Assembly: GCA_016183985.1 (NCBI GenBank)
Contig: JACPDN010000013.1
Coordinates: 124,001 to 188,000 of the forward strand
DNA: 64,000 nucleotides
DNA from: Pseudomonadota bacterium
GTDB lineage: Bacteria > Pseudomonadota > Alphaproteobacteria > Dongiales > Dongiaceae
Direction: 5' to 3'
In this document: in pieces, positions 34,592-43,980 of the stretch
How positions within the stretch are numbered: the first letter of the stretch is position 1
Layout: each line of letters starts with the position of its first letter
Notes under the pieces: generated by a model
What the model was told of the DNA's origin: nothing
What the model saw: only the letters and a program-made list of their open reading frames with translations
Databases searched by the model: none
Translations under genes and position numbers: made by a program

Positions 34592-35431
34592 ATGAATTTA
34601 TTGTTTTTGGGTGATTTGGTTGGCCGTGCAGGCCGTGATGTTGTCGTCGACAACCTGCCGAAGCTTCGCCGAGATCTCGCGGTCGATTTTGTCGTCGCCA
34701 ATGTTGAGAACGCTGCCGGCGGTTTCGGCGTCACCCAGAAGCTTTTGAACGAACTCTTTGCGGCCGGCGTCGATTGCGCCACGACCGGTAATCACGTCTG
34801 GGATCAGAAAGAGACCGTCGCCTTCATCGGCAGCGAACCCCGCTTGCTACGCCCGCTGAACTTCCCGCTGGGCACGCCGGGAAAAGGAGCAGGCGTCTTC
34901 CAGACCGCGCGCGGCAAGAAGGTCGTCGTCGCCAATCTGATGGGGCGCCTGTTCATGGATCCTCTCGACGATCCCTTTGCGGCGGCCGAACTGCTCCTCA
35001 AGACCTACCGTCTGGGCGGCAATGCCGACGCCATCCTGTTCGATTTCCATGGCGAGGCCACCAGCGAGAAGATGGCCTTCGGCCATTTCCTCGATGGCCG
35101 CGCCAGTTTCGTTGTGGGAACACATACCCACGTGCCGACCGCCGATCACATGATCCTGGAAAAAGGTACTGCCTATCAATCTGATGCCGGCATGTGCGGC
35201 GACTATGATTCCGTGATCGGCATGGAAAAGGCCAATCCGATCCTGCGCTTCACGCGAAAGCTGCCGACGGAGCGCCTCAGCCCAGCCAATGGTGCCGGCA
35301 CTTTGTGTGGCGTCCTGGTCGAAACGGACGAGACCAGCGGCCTTGCCCGGCGGATTGCACCGGTCCGGGTGGGTGGGAAGCTCGAAGCGGCGTTGCCAAA
35401 ATGGGTGCCAGTTCTCGCCAACGCGAAATAG
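34592..35431 (+). CDS. YmdB-family metallophosphoesterase
   Basis: A 279-aa protein of the TIGR00282/YmdB family. Metal-site segments are LFLGDLVGRAGRD, VVANVENAAGG, TTGNHVWDQKE and VGTHTHVPTADH. B. subtilis YmdB is a cyclic-nucleotide phosphodiesterase affecting biofilm and RNA decay; the role in Alphaproteobacteria is not established. It follows the cyclo-ligase by 4 nt, so the two are probably co-transcribed. Confidence 0.92.
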   Translation: MNLLFLGDLVGRAGRDVVVDNLPKLRRDLAVDFVVANVENAAGGFGVTQKLLNELFAAGVDCATTGNHVWDQKETVAFIGSEPRLLRPLNFPLGTPGKGAGVFQTARGKKVVVANLMGRLFMDPLDDPFAAAELLLKTYRLGGNADAILFDFHGEATSEKMAFGHFLDGRASFVVGTHTHVPTADHMILEKGTAYQSDAGMCGDYDSVIGMEKANPILRFTRKLPTERLSPANGAGTLCGVLVETDETSGLARRIAPVRVGGKLEAALPKWVPVLANAK

Positions 35432-35537
35432 CTGCGGACGTATGCAACTTCGATTGCCTTGAGTTAACCTCCGCTTAAGCGCTTTGCGGCACTCATGTGA
35501 GCGCTAACAATGCCGGCTTGGTTAGATCGAGAATCGA

Positions 35538-37448
35538 ATGGTGAGCCACCTCCATACAGCGCATGACCCGCTGATCGTGTTGCTGTCCATCGTGGTGGCG
35601 GTGGTCAGTTCGCTCGTTTCGCTCGACGTTGCTGAGCGGTTGCGGGCGGCTAAAGGACGGGCCTGGATTCTGTGGCTGGCGGCTGCGGCCTGCACTTTGG
35701 GCGGCGGCATCTGGTCGATGCATTTCATCGCCATGCTGGCTTTCACGCCACAATTCGAGATCCGTTATGACGTCAGCCTGACCTTGGTCTCGCTCGTCAT
35801 CGCCATTGCCTCGACCGCCATCGGCTATGCCATGGTTGCCCGAAAAAAGTCCCTCACCTGGCCGAATTTGACCCTCGCCGGGCTTTTTGCCGGGGTCGGT
35901 GTCGCGGCTATGCACTATACCGGTATGGCGGCGATGATCATTCCCGCCGAGATGACGTATGATTGGACGCTCGTCGTCCTATCGATCGTTATCGCCGTTG
36001 TCGCTGCAACGGCGGCCTTCTGGCTTGGCCTGAGATTGGACCGAACCTGGCACAAGCTTGCTGCCTCCGTCGTGATGGGTGGCGCCATTTCGGGCATGCA
36101 TTACACCGGTATGGCGGCGGTTAGTTTCAGTGCCAATCCGCATACAGATTTCCCTGTGGGTATGGATGGAACGCCGGCGCCGATGCTGGCCTTTGCCCTG
36201 GCCGTCGCGACCATTCTCATTCTGGCGATCGGCTTCCTCGCTGCCGTCAATGACCGACGCTTCGACCGGCGGGCGCGGCGGGAGGCTGAGCAGATGCTCC
36301 GCACGGAGCGCCGCTTCGAGGCGATCGTCAGCGCCAGCGCCAATATGGTCATGCTGCTCGATGCGGAAGGGCGCATCACCTATGACTCGCCCTCCACCCG
36401 CCGCATCCTCGGATATCCCGAGAATGGGCTGATCGGGCATTCGTTTGAGCAATTCGTCCCCGAGCAGTATAAGTCGCAATTTCAATGTTTTATGAAGAAT
36501 ATCTTGCGTGATCCGGGAGCTACCGAGGCGATCGAAATACCGATCCTGACGGTCTCCAGTCACGTCACCTACACCGATATGACCGTGACCAACCTGCTGG
36601 ATGATCCGCATCTGCATGCGCTAGTCGTGAAGCTGCACGACGTGACTGAGAAGAAACGCTTCACCGAAGAGCTCCGCGCCGCCAAGGAACGGGCCGAGGC
36701 GGGCAACCGGGCGAAATCGACATTCCTCGCCAATGTCAGCCACGAACTGCGCACACCGCTCAATTCGATCATCGGTTTTTCCGATCTGCTGCTGGCCCAG
36801 CCCAACGGGGCCCTGCTGCCGGCCTATTTCGAGTTCGCACGCGACATCAACGGCAGCGGCAAGGAATTGCTGAATCTTATCAATCGCATCCTCGAATATT
36901 CGCGGGCGGAGGGAGGCAACATGCAGATGGAAACCGTGCCCCTCAATCCTATTGAAGAAGTCGAAGCGGTTCTGCAGCTCTATCAGGGGCAGATCCGGGC
37001 CAAGGGCATCACCCTCAATGTCGATCCGTTCGACGAGCGTTTCAAAATTCTGGCTGACCAGGACAAGCTGCAGAAGATCCTGCTCAACCTGCTGTCCAAT
37101 GCGGTGAAATTCACTGGCGAGCGGGGCCGCATCCAAGTGAGCGCCGAAATCGACCCGACCGGGGCCTGCCTGATCTCGATCCAGGACAATGGCTGTGGCA
37201 TGACAGAGGAAGAGGCTGCCCAGGCACTTCAGCCCTTTGCCAAGGGGAATGCCGGTCTCAATCGGGATTTTGACGGCGCCGGGCTCGGCTTGGCCATTAC
37301 CAACGCTCTCATCGTCCTGCACGAGGGCGAGCTGATCATCGAGAGTGGACGCGGGGTGGGGACGCTGGTCACCGTTAAATGGCCCGCGAGCCGGGTTAAA
37401 TATGTCGGAGGAGCGGAGGCGGCCGTCTCGGTCGCCAGCACTCGGTAA
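35538..37448 (+). CDS. MHYT-PAS sensor histidine kinase
   Basis: A 636-aa membrane histidine kinase. The first 240 residues hold seven or so hydrophobic spans with three MHYT repeats (WSMHFIAM, AAMHYTGM, SGMHYTGM), proposed to bind a metal and sense a diatomic gas. A PAS domain follows (about 255-365), then the HisKA helix with His402 in SHELRTP and a HATPase domain with NLLSNAVKFT, DNGCGM and GAGLGLAI. No response regulator gene is adjacent, so it is an orphan kinase here. Confidence 0.93.
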   Translation: MVSHLHTAHDPLIVLLSIVVAVVSSLVSLDVAERLRAAKGRAWILWLAAAACTLGGGIWSMHFIAMLAFTPQFEIRYDVSLTLVSLVIAIASTAIGYAMVARKKSLTWPNLTLAGLFAGVGVAAMHYTGMAAMIIPAEMTYDWTLVVLSIVIAVVAATAAFWLGLRLDRTWHKLAASVVMGGAISGMHYTGMAAVSFSANPHTDFPVGMDGTPAPMLAFALAVATILILAIGFLAAVNDRRFDRRARREAEQMLRTERRFEAIVSASANMVMLLDAEGRITYDSPSTRRILGYPENGLIGHSFEQFVPEQYKSQFQCFMKNILRDPGATEAIEIPILTVSSHVTYTDMTVTNLLDDPHLHALVVKLHDVTEKKRFTEELRAAKERAEAGNRAKSTFLANVSHELRTPLNSIIGFSDLLLAQPNGALLPAYFEFARDINGSGKELLNLINRILEYSRAEGGNMQMETVPLNPIEEVEAVLQLYQGQIRAKGITLNVDPFDERFKILADQDKLQKILLNLLSNAVKFTGERGRIQVSAEIDPTGACLISIQDNGCGMTEEEAAQALQPFAKGNAGLNRDFDGAGLGLAITNALIVLHEGELIIESGRGVGTLVTVKWPASRVKYVGGAEAAVSVASTR

Positions 37449-37456
37449 GGCTGGCC

Positions 37457-37723
37457 CTACGCCCGCTTGCCGCCGGCCACCGCCATGAAGCGGTCGACTT
37501 CGTCTTGCATCTGCTCGGCGCGCGCCATGAACTGGCGCGCCATGTCGTGGACCCGGTCGCAGGCCCGGGGTTCGCCGTCGCCGGCCATCTTGAGGGCGCC
37601 GGTGACGCCTTCGATTCCCATTTGGCGGGCGACCTGGGTGACGACCTCCGCCATGCGGCGGATTTCGGCTTCCAGATTTACGCTTCGACTCTCGCTTCCG
37701 GACTCCCGGATCGTTCGGGACAT
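37457..37723 (-). CDS. Small uncharacterised helical protein
   Basis: An 88-aa protein converging on the histidine kinase gene (8-bp gap). GAGG 8 nt before the chosen ATG supports the start. It is rich in Met, Arg and Glu and mostly helical; the C-terminus MARAEQMQDEVDRFMAVAGG looks amphipathic. It resembles the helical tail of chemoreceptor-like proteins, but I do not recognise a family. Confidence 0.65.
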   Translation of the reverse strand: MSRTIRESGSESRSVNLEAEIRRMAEVVTQVARQMGIEGVTGALKMAGDGEPRACDRVHDMARQFMARAEQMQDEVDRFMAVAGGKRA

Positions 37724-38041
37724 GGGCTGACCTCGATTTCGTCCGCATTTGGCCCGAATCGGAGCCAATCGTTAAAAGCTATAGGGAGCTTTCCGTAAAT
37801 GAGTCATGAATTTTGCGGCCCATCCCCCGAAATCTCTGCAAATCAGCGGATTGGGGGGTGTGCTATGTCCTGGCCGGGAGGCGCGGCCTATCGGGCTTGG
37901 CAGGCCGGGGAATTGTGCTAAAAGGCGTCAAAATCCTGCCATATTCGCGGTCTAGCGTCGCCCTAAGGATGGCGCCGATCCCAACATCTGGTCAGGATTT
38001 GCCGATAGTCCACACTAGGTTTTGCGTTTAGGAACGGATCG
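37724..38041. other. Gene-free interval upstream of yebC
   Basis: A 318-bp divergent gap between the small helical protein and the YebC gene. I see no reading frame with coding character, no strong hairpin and no clear promoter. A G-run (TTGGGGGGTG, near 37850) and an AGGAA ribosome site before yebC are the only visible features. Confidence 0.5.
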
Positions 38042-38791
38042 ATGGCTGGCCATTCCCAATTTAAGAACATCATGTATCGCAAGGGTGCGCAGGATGCGAA
38101 GCGTGCCAAAGTCTTCACCAAGATCATCCGCGAATTGACGGTTTCGGCGAAGATGGGCAACCCGGACCCGGCGACCAACCCGCGCCTCCGGGCTGCGGTG
38201 ATCGCCGCCCGCGATGCCAACATGCCCAAGGACACCATGGAGCGCGCGATCAAGCGCGGTGCCGGTGGTGAAGACAACACGGCCTATGACGAGGTCCGCT
38301 ACGAAGGCTATGGCCCAGGTGGCGTCGCCATCATTGTGGAAGCCCTGACGGATAACCGGAACCGGACGGCGACCGAAGTCCGCACCGCCTTTGCCAAGGC
38401 TGGCGGCAACCTCGGCGAAACCAATTCCGTGAGCTTCATGTTCGAGCGCAAGGGCGTCATCCGCTATCCCGCCAAAGCGGGCAGCGCCGATGCCGTGTTC
38501 GAGGCGGCCCTCGAAGCCGGTGCCGACAATGTGGAATCTGATACGGAAACGCATGAGATTACCTGCGCGCCGGAGGATTTCGCGGCCGTCCGCGATGGCC
38601 TGGAAGCCAAGTTCAAGGAAGCCAAGGAAGCGCGCCTGCAATGGCGCCCGGTGACGACGGCGCCGGTCGACGGCGACACGGCGGAAACGCTCTTCAAGCT
38701 GATCGACACGCTGGAAGACAATGACGACGTCCAGACCGTCAGCGCCAATTTCGAAGTCTCGGAAGAGACCTTGGCCAAACTGACGGCCTGA
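38042..38791 (+). CDS. yebC: YebC/PmpR-family protein
   Basis: A 249-aa YebC protein beginning [18 protein letters not shown] with the family's [12 protein letters not shown]-like core (here [14 protein letters not shown]). YebC proteins are described as DNA-binding regulators and, more recently, as ribosome-associated factors easing translation of proline-rich stretches. It precedes ruvC, the usual order yebC-ruvC-ruvA-ruvB. Confidence 0.95.
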   Translation: MAGHSQFKNIMYRKGAQDAKRAKVFTKIIRELTVSAKMGNPDPATNPRLRAAVIAARDANMPKDTMERAIKRGAGGEDNTAYDEVRYEGYGPGGVAIIVEALTDNRNRTATEVRTAFAKAGGNLGETNSVSFMFERKGVIRYPAKAGSADAVFEAALEAGADNVESDTETHEITCAPEDFAAVRDGLEAKFKEAKEARLQWRPVTTAPVDGDTAETLFKLIDTLEDNDDVQTVSANFEVSEETLAKLTA

Positions 38792-38829
38792 CCGGCAGTT
38801 CAGCCGGGCAACAAGGAAACGCGAACGGA

Positions 38830-39345
38830 ATGCGAATTCTCGGACTGGATCCCGGTCTGCAGCATACCGGCTGGGGCGTCATCGACGCCGTCGGCTCGCG
38901 TATCTCCTTTGTTGGCGCCGGCGTCGTCAATTCGGATGCCAAGCTGGACCTGGCCGAACGCCTGGTGCAGATCCATGACGGCCTGCGTGAGGTGATCGAT
39001 CTGCATCAGCCGGAAGAGGCGGCGGTCGAAGAGACCTTCGTCAACAAGAACCCCAGCTCGACCCTGAAGCTGGGCCTGGCGCGCGGCGTCTCGCTGTTGG
39101 TGCCGGCGCTCTACAAGCTGCGGGTGGCCGAATATCCCACCAACCTCGTAAAAAAATCGGTGGTGGGGGCGGGGCATGCCGACAAGGAACAGGTCAAGAT
39201 GATGGTAGGCGTGCTACTGCCCGCCGCCCGCGACCAGAAAAGTTCGGATGCCGCCGACGCCCTGGCTGTTGCCATTTGCCACGCCCATCACATGGGCACG
39301 CTCGGTAAATGGGGCGCCCAGGATTTCCGCGAGGTCGCCCGATGA
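38830..39345 (+). CDS. ruvC: Holliday junction endonuclease RuvC
   Basis: A 171-aa resolvase. The acidic catalytic residues Asp7 (LGLDPG), Glu67 or Glu68 (VEETF), Asp140 and Asp143 (SSDAADALA) are all present. It cuts Holliday junctions bound by RuvAB. An ACGGA lies just before the ATG and ruvA follows after 13 bp. Confidence 0.96.
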   Translation: MRILGLDPGLQHTGWGVIDAVGSRISFVGAGVVNSDAKLDLAERLVQIHDGLREVIDLHQPEEAAVEETFVNKNPSSTLKLGLARGVSLLVPALYKLRVAEYPTNLVKKSVVGAGHADKEQVKMMVGVLLPAARDQKSSDAADALAVAICHAHHMGTLGKWGAQDFREVAR

Positions 39346-39358
39346 GTGACCAAGAGTC

Positions 39359-39979
39359 ATGATCGGCAAGCTCACAGGCGTGGTCGACAGTGTCGCCAGC
39401 GATGCTGCCATCATCGACGTCAATGGCGTCGGCTACATCGTCCATGCCAGCGGCAAGACGCTGGGGCGGCTTGGCCAGCGCGGGTCGGCTGTGAGCCTGC
39501 TCATCGACACCCATGTACGCGAGGACGCGATCTCGCTCTTTGGTTTTGCCGAGACGGTCGAGCGTGACTGGTTTCGCGCACTCCTCAATATCCAGGGTGT
39601 CGGTGCCAAGGTGGCGCTGAGCATTCTTTCGGTGATGGCACCCGATGAACTGGCGCGGGCCATAGCTGCGCAAGACAAGGCGGCGGTTGCGCGGGCGAAT
39701 GGTGTCGGCCCGAAGCTCGCCCAGCGTGTCGTTTCCGAAATGAAAGATAAGGCCGGCGGGATCGGCCTCGGTGCCGCTCTGGTCAATGGCGATGTCCCTG
39801 TCGCAGCACCGGTCGAAACCGCTGATGGCCCGTTGAATGATGCGGTCTCGGCTTTGGTCAATCTCGGTTATCGCCGGACGGAAGCCTATGGCGCCGTTGC
39901 CAAGGTGATGCAGAAGCAAGGCGCCAATGTTGGGCTCAATGAGCTGATTGTGCATGGCCTCAAGGAGCTCGCCCAATGA
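39359..39979 (+). CDS. ruvA: Holliday junction DNA helicase subunit RuvA
   Basis: A 206-aa RuvA. The N-terminal OB domain starts MIGKLTGVV, the helix-hairpin-helix region has [16 protein letters not shown] and [15 protein letters not shown], and the C-terminal RuvB-binding domain is [14 protein letters not shown]. It overlaps ruvB by 4 nt. Confidence 0.96.
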   Translation: MIGKLTGVVDSVASDAAIIDVNGVGYIVHASGKTLGRLGQRGSAVSLLIDTHVREDAISLFGFAETVERDWFRALLNIQGVGAKVALSILSVMAPDELARAIAAQDKAAVARANGVGPKLAQRVVSEMKDKAGGIGLGAALVNGDVPVAAPVETADGPLNDAVSALVNLGYRRTEAYGAVAKVMQKQGANVGLNELIVHGLKELAQ

Positions 39980-41031
39980 GTTCCGGTGAAAATCGCATGA
40001 TCACGCCCGAGCGGGCCGAGGAAGACAATAGCGAGCAGAGCCTGCGTCCGCTGGCACTGGGCGAATTCATTGGCCAGCAGAAGCTGCGCGAGAATTTGGC
40101 GATCTTCATCGAAGCGGCAAAGGCGCGCGGCGAAGCACTCGATCATGCGCTGTTCTACGGCCCGCCGGGTCTCGGCAAGACGACGCTGTCGCAGATCGTG
40201 GCGCGGGAACTCGGCGTCGGTTTCCGCGCGACTTCTGGCCCGGTGATCGCCAGGGCAGGGGATCTTGCGGCACTGCTCACCAATCTGCAGCCGCGCGATG
40301 TGCTGTTCATCGATGAAATCCATCGCCTGTCGCCAGCGGTCGAGGAGATCCTCTACCCTGCGATGGAGGACTTCCAGCTCGACCTCATCATCGGTGAAGG
40401 CCCGGCGGCGCGCTCGGTGCGCATCGATCTGCCGAAATTCACGCTGGTAGGTGCCACCACGCGTCTCGGCATGATCACGACGCCCTTGCGTGAGCGTTTC
40501 GGCATTCCGCTGCGGCTCAACTTTTATACGCATCCGGAGTTGGAACTGATCGTCCGCCGCGGTGCGCGCGTGCTGGGGCTCGACTTGGCCGACAGTGGTG
40601 CGGCCGAGATCGCCCGCCGTGCCCGTGGTACGCCGCGTGTCGCCGGTCGCCTGCTGCGCCGCGTGCGCGACTTCGCGGTCGTTGCCAAGGTGGGCCGGGT
40701 CGAAGCCAAACACGCCGACGCCGCGCTGACGCGGCTCGAGGTCGACCAGTTGGGCCTCGACGCGATGGACCGGCGTTATCTCATCTGCATCGCCGAGAAT
40801 TACGATGGCGGTCCGGTCGGCGTCGAGACGATGGCGGCAGCGCTTTCTGAGCAGCGCGACACGATCGAAGACGCGATCGAGCCCTATCTCATTCAGCAAG
40901 GCCTACTGCAGCGGACACCGCGCGGCCGCATGCTGACTTTGAACGGCTACAAGCATCTGGGCCTCACGCCCTCAAGCCATGCGGCGCAAGCCGATCTCCT
41001 CGAGCCGGCGATCGGGGAGGATGAGCTGTGA
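39976..41031 (+). CDS. ruvB: Holliday junction DNA helicase subunit RuvB
   Basis: A 351-aa AAA+ motor. Walker [10 protein letters not shown] (62-70), Walker [10 protein letters not shown], sensor 1 GATTRLG and the arginine-finger region TTPLRERFG are present, followed by a C-terminal winged-helix domain. It drives branch migration on RuvA-bound junctions. A repeat element separates it from ybgC. Confidence 0.97.
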   Translation: MSSGENRMITPERAEEDNSEQSLRPLALGEFIGQQKLRENLAIFIEAAKARGEALDHALFYGPPGLGKTTLSQIVARELGVGFRATSGPVIARAGDLAALLTNLQPRDVLFIDEIHRLSPAVEEILYPAMEDFQLDLIIGEGPAARSVRIDLPKFTLVGATTRLGMITTPLRERFGIPLRLNFYTHPELELIVRRGARVLGLDLADSGAAEIARRARGTPRVAGRLLRRVRDFAVVAKVGRVEAKHADAALTRLEVDQLGLDAMDRRYLICIAENYDGGPVGVETMAAALSEQRDTIEDAIEPYLIQQGLLQRTPRGRMLTLNGYKHLGLTPSSHAAQADLLEPAIGEDEL

Positions 41032-41050
41032 TGGATAGACCCGTCGCTCA

Positions 41051-41174
41051 CCCCCTCTCCCCAACCCTCCCCCACGTAGGGGGGAGGGAGCGCGGCCGAG
41101 TTTGCCTCGCCATTTGCGTTCAACCTGGCTCTGATTCCCTCCCCCCCACGTGGGGGAGGGTTAGGGAGAGGGGG
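41051..41174. repeat. Long C/G-tract palindromic repeat
   Basis: Two 39-nt arms, CCCCCTCTCCCC...GGGGGGAGGGA and the inverted TCCCTCCCCCC...AGGGAGAGGGGG, enclose a 46-nt unpaired centre. Each arm has its own CACGT-centred hairpin. This is the CCCTCTCCC/ACCCTCCCCCACGTGG element scattered in intergenic regions of many Alphaproteobacteria. Its right end sits 8 nt before ybgC. Confidence 0.85.
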
Positions 41175-41182
41175 AGCCAGCG

Positions 41183-41617
41183 ATGACTCTCACCGCTTTG
41201 AACACTGCCACTGCCGCGCACCACTTCCCCATCCGCGTCTATTACGAAGACACGGATGCGGGCGGCATTGTCTATTATGCCAACTACCTGAAGTTCGCCG
41301 AGCGCGCGCGTACTGAAATGCTGCGCGAGGCGGGCTTTCATCATACCGCGATGATGCAAGGCGAAGGCCTGATGCTCGCCGTGCGACGCGTGACTGCTGA
41401 TTACCTGCGGCCGGCGAAGCTTGATGATGCCCTGGATATCACCACCAGCGTCGTCGGCCTTGGTGCCGCCACAATCGAGCTTGATCAATCCATCCGGCGC
41501 GAGGGCCAGGAACTCTGCCGCGTCGTCGTTACCATTGCCTGCGTCGGTCGTGACGGTCGCCCCGCGCGTTTGCCGGCACTTTTACGCGCGGCACTTTCCG
41601 CGCATCTCCCATCTTGA
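41183..41617 (+). CDS. ybgC: Tol-Pal-associated acyl-CoA thioesterase YbgC
   Basis: A 144-aa hot-dog thioesterase. The signature YYEDTDAGGIVYYANYLKF contains the catalytic aspartate. YbgC hydrolyses short-chain or acyl-ACP thioesters and is the standard first gene of the tol-pal cluster. The purine-rich end of the preceding repeat (GAGAGGGGGAG) stands at ribosome-site distance from the ATG. Confidence 0.94.
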   Translation: MTLTALNTATAAHHFPIRVYYEDTDAGGIVYYANYLKFAERARTEMLREAGFHHTAMMQGEGLMLAVRRVTADYLRPAKLDDALDITTSVVGLGAATIELDQSIRREGQELCRVVVTIACVGRDGRPARLPALLRAALSAHLPS

Positions 41618-41637
41618 AGAAGAAGTGAAGAAGAACC

Positions 41638-42432
41638 ATGGATCCGCAACAGCCAGCACCATCTGCCACCCCCGTTGCCCCGGTCTCGGGCAACGTCATT
41701 GATGGGGTGAATGCCGCAGCACAAAACGCGGTCGGCATGCCAAGCGCCGCCCACGATCTTTCGGTCTGGACTTTGTTCATGCAGGCCGATTGGATTGTCA
41801 AAGGCGTGATGCTGTTTTTGCTCGCGGCGTCGATCTGGAGCTGGGCGATCATTTTCGACAAGATCATCCGTCTGCGCCGTCTGCGCGAACAGGCCCGCCA
41901 GTTCGAGGAAGCGTTCTGGTCCGGCGGGTCGCTCGAGGAGCTTTACGACCGCATCTCCAACCGCCCCACCGATCCGATGTCGTCGATCTTCGTCGCCGCC
42001 ATGCGCGAATGGCGCCGTTCGGCCGCAAAGGGTTTGCTCGCCTCTGAGCAGTTCCGCGAAAGCCTGCAGGACCGCATCGAGCGCGTCATGAACATCACGC
42101 TGGGCCGCGAGATGGATCAGATCGAGCGCTATATGGGCTATCTCGCCTCGGTCGGTTCGGCAGCACCCTTCATTGGCCTTTTCGGTACCGTCTGGGGCAT
42201 CATGAACTCGTTTGCCGCGATCGCCGGTTCGAAGAACACGACACTGGCCGTCGTGGCGCCGGGCATCGCCGAGGCGCTGTTCGCGACGGCGCTGGGCCTC
42301 GTTGCCGCCATCCCCGCGGTGCTTGCCTATAACAAGCTCTCCAGCGACATCAACCGCTATGGCAACCGGCTTGAAGCCTTCGCCGGTGAGTTCGGCGCGA
42401 TCCTGTCGCGTCAGCTCGAGGAGAAGCACTAA
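41638..42432 (+). CDS. tolQ: Tol-Pal system proton channel TolQ
   Basis: A 264-aa MotA/TolQ/ExbB protein with three membrane helices: one near residues 56-76 and a pair in the C-terminal half (YMGYLASVGSAAPFIGLFGT and ALFATALGLVAAIPAVLAY). With TolR it turns the proton gradient into mechanical work across the periplasm during cell constriction. The 40-residue Pro/Ala-rich N-terminus is longer than in E. coli. Confidence 0.96.
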   Translation: MDPQQPAPSATPVAPVSGNVIDGVNAAAQNAVGMPSAAHDLSVWTLFMQADWIVKGVMLFLLAASIWSWAIIFDKIIRLRRLREQARQFEEAFWSGGSLEELYDRISNRPTDPMSSIFVAAMREWRRSAAKGLLASEQFRESLQDRIERVMNITLGREMDQIERYMGYLASVGSAAPFIGLFGTVWGIMNSFAAIAGSKNTTLAVVAPGIAEALFATALGLVAAIPAVLAYNKLSSDINRYGNRLEAFAGEFGAILSRQLEEKH

Positions 42433-42917
42433 TGGCCGTCAAGCTCGGCGCCGGCGGCCACCCGTCGCGCGGGCATTCGCGGCGGCGCAAGTTTTCGCCG
42501 ATGGCCGATATCAACGTGACGCCGATGGTCGACGTCATGCTGGTGCTGCTCATCATCTTCATGGTGACGGCGCCGCTGCTGACGGTGGGCGTCGAGGTCG
42601 AACTCCCGAAGACCAGCGCAGAAGCGATGTCCAACCCGGACGAACCGCTGGTCGTCACCGTGCGCTCCGACAATGCCGTCTTCCTGCAGGAAACGCAGAT
42701 CGGGATCGAAGAGGTGGGGCCGCGCCTCAAGGCCATCACCATGAACAAGCCGGAAACGATCATTTACGTTCGTGGCGATGCGACGGCGAATTGGGACGGC
42801 ATTGCCCAAGTTTTGGCGGAATTGCAGGCTAATGGTTTCAACAAGGTCGGCATCGTGACCGATACCAAGGCCAGTGGTTCAAATTCGGGCGGCGAGCCAG
42901 CGAAGAAGTCGAACTAG
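42432..42917 (+). CDS. tolR: Tol-Pal system protein TolR
   Basis: A 161-aa ExbD/TolR protein with one N-terminal membrane helix. The conserved proton-carrying aspartate is in VTPMVDVMLVLLIIFMV. The ATG overlaps the tolQ stop by one base (TAATG). Confidence 0.96.
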   Translation: MAVKLGAGGHPSRGHSRRRKFSPMADINVTPMVDVMLVLLIIFMVTAPLLTVGVEVELPKTSAEAMSNPDEPLVVTVRSDNAVFLQETQIGIEEVGPRLKAITMNKPETIIYVRGDATANWDGIAQVLAELQANGFNKVGIVTDTKASGSNSGGEPAKKSN

Positions 42918-42921
42918 CGTA

Positions 42922-43830
42922 ATGAATTTCGTGATGGAAAAGCTGGGATTCGATGCGGAACTCAACCGCGGCTTCATTGCTTCGGTCGTGTTCCATGTCG
43001 GCCTGTTCCTGCTCGCCTGGTTCGGCCTGCCGCATCTATTTGAGGACGAGCTGATCTACGAACAGGACGGCATCAAAGGCGCCATCATCTCGGAGCTCAC
43101 CAAGGCGCCGCGCGTGGACAAGGTTTCCGATAAGGTTCCAGACAAGCCGAAGAAGCAGAAGGTCGAACAGCCGAAGAAGGATGCCAAGCCGGTACCGGCC
43201 AAGGCAAATCCAACCCCGGCCTCCGCGCCGCCGCCGCCACAGGTCGAGGAGCAGGCCGTCGTCATTCCCGACAAGCCTAAGCCTGACCAGGAAAAGAAAG
43301 TCGAAAAGAAGCCGGAAGAAAAGCCGACGCAGCAGCAGAAGAAGCCAGACGAGACCAAAAAGAAAGAAAAGAAGAAGCAGGATCAGGATTTCGCCGACCT
43401 GGTGAAATCCATAAGTCCGGAGCAAGCTGCTGAGGAAACGCCGCAGGAGCCGAAAACCAAGGCCGCTGCTGCGCCGGACGAGCCGACCGAAGGGCAGCGG
43501 ACGGCTATCGAAGGCGACGTTGCCGTCAGCGCATCGGATGCCGAGAGCATCAGCCAGCAGATCGGCCGCAACTGGCAGGTCGATGTGGGTGCACTGCCAG
43601 ATCCATCGCAATACATGGCCTTTCTGCGTGTGACGTTCGACGGTGCCGGCAATGTCCTGACCGTCGAGTTCCTGGAGAGCAATCGAATGGGCGATGCGCG
43701 CTATCGGATGGTTGCGGAATCGTGTCGCCGGGCGTTCTTCATCACCAAGCAGATCAAGGCCCCGTCGGGCAAGCAATTGCCGTCGCCCATTCGATTCGGC
43801 TGCGACCCACAATATGCCAATGGCGCTTAA
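42922..43830 (+). CDS. tolA: Tol-Pal system protein TolA
   Basis: A 302-aa TolA with an N-terminal membrane anchor (GFIASVVFHVGLFLLAWFGL), a long Lys/Pro/Glu/Gln-rich helical arm (about residues 65-190) and a C-terminal domain with SQQIGRNWQVDVGAL. It spans the periplasm from TolQR to TolB/Pal. The start MNFVMEK lies 4 nt after the tolR stop; a longer overlapping frame is unlikely. Confidence 0.92.
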   Translation: MNFVMEKLGFDAELNRGFIASVVFHVGLFLLAWFGLPHLFEDELIYEQDGIKGAIISELTKAPRVDKVSDKVPDKPKKQKVEQPKKDAKPVPAKANPTPASAPPPPQVEEQAVVIPDKPKPDQEKKVEKKPEEKPTQQQKKPDETKKKEKKKQDQDFADLVKSISPEQAAEETPQEPKTKAAAAPDEPTEGQRTAIEGDVAVSASDAESISQQIGRNWQVDVGALPDPSQYMAFLRVTFDGAGNVLTVEFLESNRMGDARYRMVAESCRRAFFITKQIKAPSGKQLPSPIRFGCDPQYANGA

Positions 43831-43980
43831 ACTGTTCGGCGATGAACCAATGCGGTCGGCGCGCGTTTGTAAGATGCCAAATGTAGTGAATTAGAGTAGA
43901 AGTTAAGAATTGGCGGTCAACAGTGGCGCTGCCATTTTGGGCGGGCGCTGACAGAGATACGAAGACAAGAGGCATAAACA

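Noticed and set aside
41051-41174. CRISPR-like reading of the C/G-rich repeats
   Set aside because: Only two copies, inverted rather than direct, with no spacers and no cas genes; it is a palindromic intergenic element.
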